From Mactra quadrangularis (Eukaryota > Mollusca > Bivalvia > Venerida > Mactridae), in contig CM046295.1 of assembly GCA_025267735.1 (NCBI GenBank), positions 9,137,270 through 9,201,269 of the forward strand: a stretch of DNA of 64,000 nt, written 5' to 3'. Below the pieces are notes generated by a model, which made no database searches, was not told the DNA's origin, and saw nothing but the letters and a program-made list of their open reading frames with translations. Below, piece by piece: positions 57,604 to 64,000 of this stretch (position 1 is the first letter of the stretch; each line of letters begins with the position of its first letter). Both the position numbers and the translations under genes were made by a program.

Positions 57604-58076
57604 CTGTGGCGCATTGCCTAAGCATTTCGCTAGGTATCTCTACGAAGCAAAATCATAGGAAACGACTCGCTACAAGATATCGCTTCATTTCGCAACGTAG
57701 CAACTGCTAGCAAAAATCTTCGCTACCCTAGAGTGCTGTATCAAATCAAAATGGCTGCCTCCGCAGTAATGTAACTTCCTGCTTGCCGACAATTTGGTTT
57801 TTATGTTTGACTGACTGAAGATGAATTGAAATCAATAAATATTTGTAATTGTTCATTTAAACATATGTTTTTGCAATGATTTCATACTTATTTAAGACTA
57901 ATTTAGTTTGAAATCACCCCCCAAAAAATTAATTTGCAATGAGCGCAAAAGTGTTAATCAGCACAGGCTGCCATCTTGATTTGTGGTGTAAATAGCAAGC
58001 CGTTAACTAAGAAGCGCTACAAGAAAGCACTTTTTCATAGCGATATGTAACAAAATCGTCAGGCAACGCACCCCTG
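57604..58076. mobile_element. 473-bp MITE with GTGCGTTGCC-type ends
   Basis: The left end CTGTGGCGCATTGCCTAAGC and right end (inverse) CAGGGGTGCGTTGCCTGACG align with several mismatches. The interior has TATCTCTACGAAGC-type motifs repeated in both orientations. hAT-like ends, but no clear target duplication. Confidence 0.5.
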
Positions 58077-58342
58077 ATGTACTGTAGTAAGTATTCACAT
58101 ACAGGAATTTATTGAAAAAATATGGAGTACATAAATCAGCGGGGTTAATGTATTCATCAGTGACAATTTACCAATTATTGTATGAGAACATTCACTTATA
58201 AATTATTGTTTTTTGAAGGTCATTAGGAATACTTATTACTTTATCTTTAAATATCTCAATACAAATTATTATGAATGTTTTCATTTTTCATATCTAAAGC
58301 AATTACTTAGCAATGTACTTCGGCTATATTTTTCTTAGTGTA

Positions 58343-59058
58343 TAGTAAATAAATATTAACCTGACGTTAACCTTTATGCAGAATAAAATTAAATCGAGAT
58401 GACGCGGTATAAATCAATAATCGGCCTCCCATCGAGAAATGTCGGACTGACTCGATAATCTCCGTTATTTCTGATACAGTTGAACGAGTCGCGAGTTAAA
58501 AATTGAAGTGAGTAAAGAGCAATACATCGTACCGTTTAAAGTATACATATATCCGACTATTTTCTCGTGCATTGTGTTTTATTTAAAATATGAGCTGGCG
58601 ACACGACTCATCTGATTGCATAAATTGATATTTATTGTATTTCTGTATTGTGTCGTGCTTCAAATGTGATTAGATCTAATTACAAAATAATAAAACTTAA
58701 ATTATAGTTGAATAAAAATACAAAAAAGAGTGTATGAAATAACACATTTTTGGACAATTTTAACAATATTTTGTTTGTTCAAATATTAAAAAATGAAAAA
58801 GAATTGTGCATAGTTGGGCTCGAACCAACACCTACTTAACTACAGTAGTTCACAGTCCATCTCGGTATCATCGGCGCTATAGAGTCATTCCTTATAACTC
58901 ACAAACAATTACATACTTATATGAAGTACATGATCAGTTAGCATGTGCTTCTTCGTATGAATGATACGCGGAATCTACCGAAGGTATAAATAGACAGACA
59001 ATGAAGCGTGAAATTATTACAATGAGGGTACCAATGTCAGGTTAATATTTATTTACTA
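58343..59058. mobile_element. TA-target TIR element carrying a tRNA-like segment, copy 2
   Basis: A 716-bp element starting TAGTAAATAAATATTAACCT then GACGTT, matched inversely on the right (AATGTCAGGTTAATATTTAT then TTACTA). TA lies on both sides (58341-58342, 59059-59060). A tRNA-like stretch on the minus strand begins about 168 bp from the right end. Length, TA target and tRNA-like insert match the element at 33808, and ACGCGGTATAAATCAATAAT near 58402 resembles ACACGGTATATTTAATAAT near 33859. Confidence 0.75.
58808..58890 (-). other. tRNA-like segment inside the TIR element
   Basis: On the minus strand the T-arm GTTGG-TTCGAGC-CCAAC is a perfect 5-bp stem with a normal 7-base loop, and the B box is GGTTCGAGCCC. 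Upstream TAGCGCCGATGA is a degenerate A box, and GTGAACTACTGTAGTTAAG could be an anticodon-arm relic. Tail pairing of an acceptor stem is not evident. Confidence 0.5.
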
Positions 59059-59060
59059 TA

Positions 59061-60046
59061 CTTGTACATATATAATGTACTTTTAATATTGTAGTGCCCA
59101 GCTACACTACTTCGTCCAAATGTTGCATACACTTACTATATTTCAATCCAATTTGTTTTAAATCTACACTGCCTCTGCTTGTTTAATATTAATAATATTT
59201 AATATTATATGCTAACTAAGCCCTTTGCTTCATACATAAAAGTCGTATCCATGTTTGCATTATAATTCAGCATGTCTTACTCTAATAGCTAATATAACTG
59301 TAGCGTACATCGGCCATTTTCAATACTAATGATGTTCCACCGTTCTATGACCTCACACTTGTCTTAACAGTCTGAACTTTACTCTTTTCTTAATTTGCGT
59401 GCTTAATGACATATCTATAATAAACAATGTCATTCTTTCTCTAACACTAAATTCTTTAGAAAACCATAATCTGTTGGCAGAAAATTGCATTTGACTGTTA
59501 ACAAATATTTTTTAATGAATTTAGGAAAATATTGTCAATGGTTGATTATTTTACTCTTGTTTAAATACTCAGTTGATTAATCTTACTACCGGTATATTAT
59601 TGTTAAGGCTCTATCACAAATAAACAGTGTTTAATCGTTTAATCAAGTTTCTTTTTATTTTATATCCTTACTCATTAGCATCACAAGTGGAGTCCATTTT
59701 ATTTTGATATTTTGTCCAAAACACTAGAGGGATATATTCCATTGGTCATTTTCTCAAAAATCTTTCCAAAAAAAATTATCATAAGTCAATTTAAAAAAAT
59801 CAAAGTTCAAAGCCTAAATAATATAATAAAATTATATGAATTTCAGTTAGTATTTATTATTCTAAATAATTTTTTTAAAAAATCAATTAATTGGACAAAG
59901 AATGAAGGATTATGCATGTTTCCAGCCTTGGACTTAAGATGATTTTAGCATTAAGATTTTGTGAAAATGACCACCAGAGCCTGAGTGGTAGAGCTACAGA
60001 CAGTCACTTGATGTTACATAAAGAACCCTAGTCTATTGCGCAACTA
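59061..60046. other. Unassigned sequence
   Basis: AT-rich; no supported gene. A-box-like CCTGAGTGGTAGAGC near 59979 has no B box. Confidence 0.35.
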
Positions 60047-60381
60047 TAGTACCCACCAAAAGTTTGGAGACATTTTCATTTTGTAGTCCTATTGAAAAAC
60101 TGTTATTTAAAATTTGATAACTTGTTTATTTTAAAACGCTTTATTGTTTCGATTATCAATATACTTAAAACTGAGATTACAAGAATAGCATAAAAACTAT
60201 GTTATGGAAGAGAATTAAATTGATTTTGCTGGCTTTAGGATGTCAGATGTTGAATCTTTTAATGTGTTGCATCCATGAAATTCATACTTAAACATATTAA
60301 GTATTATGATTCTATCACAACAATCATCAAAATGCAAGAATTGTAGTTTATTTCTAGCCTCCAAACTTTCGATGGGTACTG
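60047..60381. mobile_element. Tc1/mariner-type MITE, copy 2
   Basis: The left end TAGTACCCACCAAAAGTTTG then GAGAC and right end (inverse) CAGTACCCATCGAAAGTTTG then GAGGC, with TA on both sides (60045-60046, 60382-60383). Internal match to 29383-29736 includes ATGTCAGAT and ATAGCATA motifs in the same order. Confidence 0.75.
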
Positions 60382-60511
60382 TATTTGGTTTACATGTAAG
60401 CAAGTGAGCTGGTTAGTTTCAGGGTCTAAAGTTAATATCCAATTACTAGACATACACCTTTCACTGATTTCTTCAACATTAAACAAAATGGCATGAAGGG
60501 AATTGCTTGAA

Positions 60512-60812
60512 CATAGGCGAACCCAGCAGGGGGGTCCAAACCCCCCCCCCACCCTAGAATTGGAAAATGTACCTGTTCATAGTGTATTTCTTGACTGTAA
60601 GTTATTTTTAAGTAGCATGAAGCAATTTTTCTCGGTGCTTAACATGGACTTAATAGTAATGTAGTTTTTATTATAAATATGTTGCATTTTTTCTGCAAAA
60701 CGTGTATAATGTGGTTGTAGTTCGAGGTTCGGAACACCCACCCCCCTGTAGAAGTTCGGACCCCCTAGAAAAGTTTGGACCCCCCTAGAAAAAAATTCTG
60801 GATCCGCCCCTG
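60512..60812. mobile_element. Small hAT5-like MITE, copy 2
   Basis: Starts CATAGGCGAACCCAG and ends CTGGATCCGCCCCTG, flanked by TTGAA on both sides (60507-60511, 60813-60817). The central block matches 6491-6743 (TTCTTGACTGTAAGT, TTTTTCTCGGTGCTTAACAT). It carries an extra ~50 bp with additional GTTCGGA/CCCCCTAGAA repeats near the right end. Confidence 0.75.
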
Positions 60813-61344
60813 TTGAATATATATATGATAATTAATATACTGTGCTGAATACATTATATCTGTATTGACAAAACTTTCACTATATTATATTGTTTCAGTA
60901 ATATTGTTATACTTTATTTTAACTGACAGAGGTGCATACATAAACCCCACTGATTAAAGTACTTCTGTACTCATAGTTGATAAACTTTATCCTAGGGGAA
61001 TTATGTATAATGTATGTACAACTGATGTTTAAGTAAAATTTAACAATATATAATGTTGAATACTGGATCAGTACTTATAACTTACCCTAAATCTATCGTC
61101 ATCCACACACTTTTACCATAATATAAGAAATCTATTATTTTTAATAAACATACACTACCATCATAAAACCAATCTAGTTATATATATATACATGTATGTC
61201 TGAGACATGAACTATTGCTGAAAAAGATCAACAAAAAATACTGTACAAAAGTTCAGATAAGTTTCCTGTATTAAAATACAAGTTTTACAGACAAATATCT
61301 TTACAATAACAATGTATCTACTGCAAGATAATAGAAACTGCTTA
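60813..61344. other. Unassigned sequence
   Basis: It includes a short TA microsatellite near 61177-61192. No gene. Confidence 0.35.
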
Positions 61345-61571
61345 TGAAGCAGAGGTCCAGCAATAGGATGAGTGCTTAAGAACTCCCAGGTTTGAACCCC
61401 ACTTGGGACACTGCCCATTTCCTGGAGTAAGAAATTAATCTACATGTACATTAGCTCCACTCCACCCAGATGTAAATGGGTAATGTGAAGAATCGCCTTC
61501 CTGGAGGAGATTTCAATGATCAGGAGTTATATCGTACAAAAATTGTAGTCGGCTGAATATATACAAATAAA
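61345..61571 (+). mobile_element. Probable tRNA-derived SINE of a second family
   Basis: The B-box-like GGTTTGAACCC (61389-61399) sits in a T-arm-like CCCAGGTTTGAACCCCACTT. It is followed by ACTGCCCATTTCCTGGAGTA and CTCCACTCCACCCAGATGTA then AATGGGTA, a body type common in invertebrate SINEs, and an AATAAAG tail. The A box is degenerate and no target duplication was found. Confidence 0.5.
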
Positions 61572-64000
61572 GAAGCAGACTTATTACCACACTAACATTT
61601 TAACATTCAAAACTGTTGTTTTGATCCTAGCAGAGACAATGCTCTAGTTATTCAAGGACAAACTCTATAGGAGGTAGTGTTTGTAGCCGAGGTATAACTT
61701 TCTTTTACTGTCTTCAAGACAAGCTTTTATCGTGATGTCTGGTTACTACTCAGAAGGTTGTGGAATCACAATCTTGAGCAAAGTTAATATTCAACAAGTT
61801 TATAATTTGCACCCAAAGAATGCCTCATAGATATTTAAGCGCCAGAAAATCGAGGAGAATTTCTGGAAAGAAGGTAGTGAAGGTAGCAGAGATATGATAA
61901 TATATTCACTTGTCATGAAGAAAGCTTCCATTTGGATAGATTAAAGTTTTCACTTCTGACTCGTAAGATCATGGTTCGATCCAATCTTTGACCACAATCT
62001 TTATATGATAACAACATTAGTACTAATACTTGTATACATGTTCTTTAACTCTGTCATCATCTGGTTACTGAAATCTAACACATAAGGTAACTATCTGAAA
62101 CAGGGCCATAGAATACAAAAGTTGAAATGAGTTAAATGCTCAAAATAAAGGTTGGTTTATATCTCATCCAAAATCTACCCCATTATTTCCTTATCTGACA
62201 AGCTTAGTACTGAGAGACCAGGAAGCAGACTTGAATGTAAAACTACTTCATTTACAATAAATAACAGATTTGTTTTCATGTTGTTCCAAACACAACTACA
62301 TTTTATACCAGAAAACCTTTATTAAACATGTACTTAGTTTTAAAATTATTGAACCTCGGCCAGGTCCATGTGTTAAATGCACCAACAGTTTAAATAAATA
62401 AATTAACTTGATCATGGATCAAGTCACTGAAGGTTCTCATCTTTCATTACTGACATAACTGACTTATTCTATTATAATTATTGTTGAATCATAGTTTAAA
62501 ACATCTTATCCTTGAAAATATTGACCGCAAATAAAACAATATCAAACACAGTAGAAATACCACATGACTATGTCATCACAAATACTACGGTTTGGTGAAG
62601 AAAAGAAAATGATAAAAACCACATCTACTCAAAGATTTAAAGAGCTGTAAGTATTTTAAGTCTAGTCAGATTTACATGATATCTACTAGAGGCTCAGCAG
62701 AAAGGTGTATAATATAGGCTGCGCATTACAGCTCCAACGCCAGTTTTATACTTATGTAAAAACCCTGGAAAACTTATCATCATTTTTCATATTCAAAAAG
62801 CACGAGAAGACTTGTCATCGTAGAACACTGAAAGGAGATAGTTTTCCAAGGGAATTTTCAGTCACTGGCGGAAGTATGCACCAAGTAAGTGGTATAAAGC
62901 TAAATCCAGAGATTTAGCCTCCATATGAACGGTGAGTTAGTTGACTGACCCCAGTTATATAACCGGTACAATCTGTTGTTACCACCGTAAAACCATTAAA
63001 AATTATCAAAATTTTATTTTAAATGATTTACAGTACTTACCAATACTTACAGAACAAGTATACATAAGAAGTTGTACATTGTTACAACTAACAACCAATT
63101 TTAAATCCTTTTTACCAACTTTTAACCCATTATCTAAAATTACAAATACAAGTACATGAATAAGTTATAATATGAATCTATAGAAATAAGTAGTCAAAAT
63201 ATTTCTCATACTTTCAATTTTGTTCTGATGTTTGAACAAGACACCACACTTATAAATGATTGTAAATTTGAAATGTTCTAAGCCTGAAATTTTACGATTT
63301 TCACATCATTTAAACAGGGAAAAAACCCTGAATTTCTGGACCAGTCCTGAAAAATTTCACCCAGCACGGTGAATGTCATTGTAATATGATAGATCATTTT
63401 TAAAATGTAAACGTGATACAGTATACACTAGTAAACTGTGCGTACAACTAGCAATTTAAGGACTAGGAGTCGTTTTAACATCATTTCTGTCAGAACTTAT
63501 TATTAATAGAGCTGGAATCAGTAATTGGCTTTAACTATAATAATAGTGTGATTGAAACCATCATCCAGTGTGGTTGTTTTGAGTCGGTTATGTGCAATAT
63601 GGCTTCGATCGATGTGATTGAAACCTTGTGACACCTAGGAATATATAGTCGTATGAAGTACTATACAATAACGAGATTTTAGCAGAAAGAAGTAACTTTT
63701 GCTCCAATTTCTGAGTAAAGTTGACTTTAATTAGTACATAGTGTAGTTTGGACGTCATTTAGCCGATACGGTAAGAGTCCGCCGAAGTTACTCAATTAAA
63801 CAATCCCAAGTATATAACTGCCGTAAGTAATCATGGAAAATTCATTAAGTTATATGCAGCGATAAAATAGTGTACTCTAAATATCATGCATAAAACTCAT
63901 ACCAAGATATTGTGGATGTCTCACTGTGTCAACCATCAGTTATGTTCTACAAATACTCTTTATCACACTTTTAAATTCCATTTCAAATGCAATAAAAGAA
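61572..64000. other. Unassigned sequence
   Basis: No supported gene. The frame at 62705-62917 ends near a donor-like CAA|GTAAGT (about 62882), but no acceptor or partner exon was found. A B-box-like GGTTCGATCC near 61973 has no A box. Confidence 0.35.

Noticed and set aside
59969..60015. A-box-like CCTGAGTGGTAGAGC
   Set aside because: No B box at suitable distance and no SINE body.

Overview
The window looks like intergenic and intronic DNA from a metazoan, most likely a bivalve mollusc. It is AT-rich and has no long open reading frame. It carries several repeat types typical of bivalve genomes: elements starting with a hairpin plus a GTCC/GTCT microsatellite followed by GGTCAAAGGTCAAGGTCAC-containing tandem units, the AAGGGAGATAAC motif, tRNA-derived SINEs with an AATAAA-type tail, and many small TIR transposons. 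The mollusc assignment is inference from repeat style; nothing here fixes a species.

Coding content is sparse and split into short exons. Gene A (+ strand) ends at about 23.17 kb. Its last three exon candidates (20739-20817, 22345-22414, 23083-23171) join in phase, with good acceptors and GTAAGT donors. Weaker upstream candidates lie at 9075-9140, 8983-9017 and 3290-3306. Gene B (+ strand) is a phase-compatible chain at 45767-45910, 49513-49566 and 50106-50235, with a possible alternative last exon at 53679-53763. I recognise neither protein family. The only other protein-coding relic is the N-terminal DNA-binding part of a Tc1-type transposase at 2.0-2.3 kb.

Mobile DNA dominates. From 3.7 to 8.7 kb there are two related non-autonomous hAT elements with perfect 8-bp target duplications. 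The first contains a PIF/Harbinger-type MITE that the second lacks. At 10.2-11.2 kb and 16.2-19.9 kb sit two Helentron/HINE-like elements with a 5' hairpin, a core of tandem repeats and a 3' hairpin. The larger one lies in one copy of a 1-kb local duplication whose other copy (21.2-22.3 kb) keeps the empty site. A third small element of the same architecture is at 57.0 kb. From 27 to 34 kb there are hAT and Tc1/mariner-type MITEs, foldbacks and several minisatellites. Two ~720-bp elements with TA target duplications (33.8 and 58.3 kb) each carry a tRNA-like pol III segment. tRNA-derived SINEs lie at 38.3, 54.1, 56.2 and probably 61.3 kb.

Tandem arrays include 9 x 49 bp (12.8 kb), 6 x ~145 bp (10.3 kb), a 643-bp higher-order repeat (17-19 kb), 7 x 115 bp of palindromic units inside inverted repeats (40.7 kb), and a two-level 1257-bp higher-order repeat at 46.1-49.0 kb. 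The last lies between two exon candidates of gene B and repeats a possible 48-nt exon five times. The remaining sequence is AT-rich with no feature I can support.
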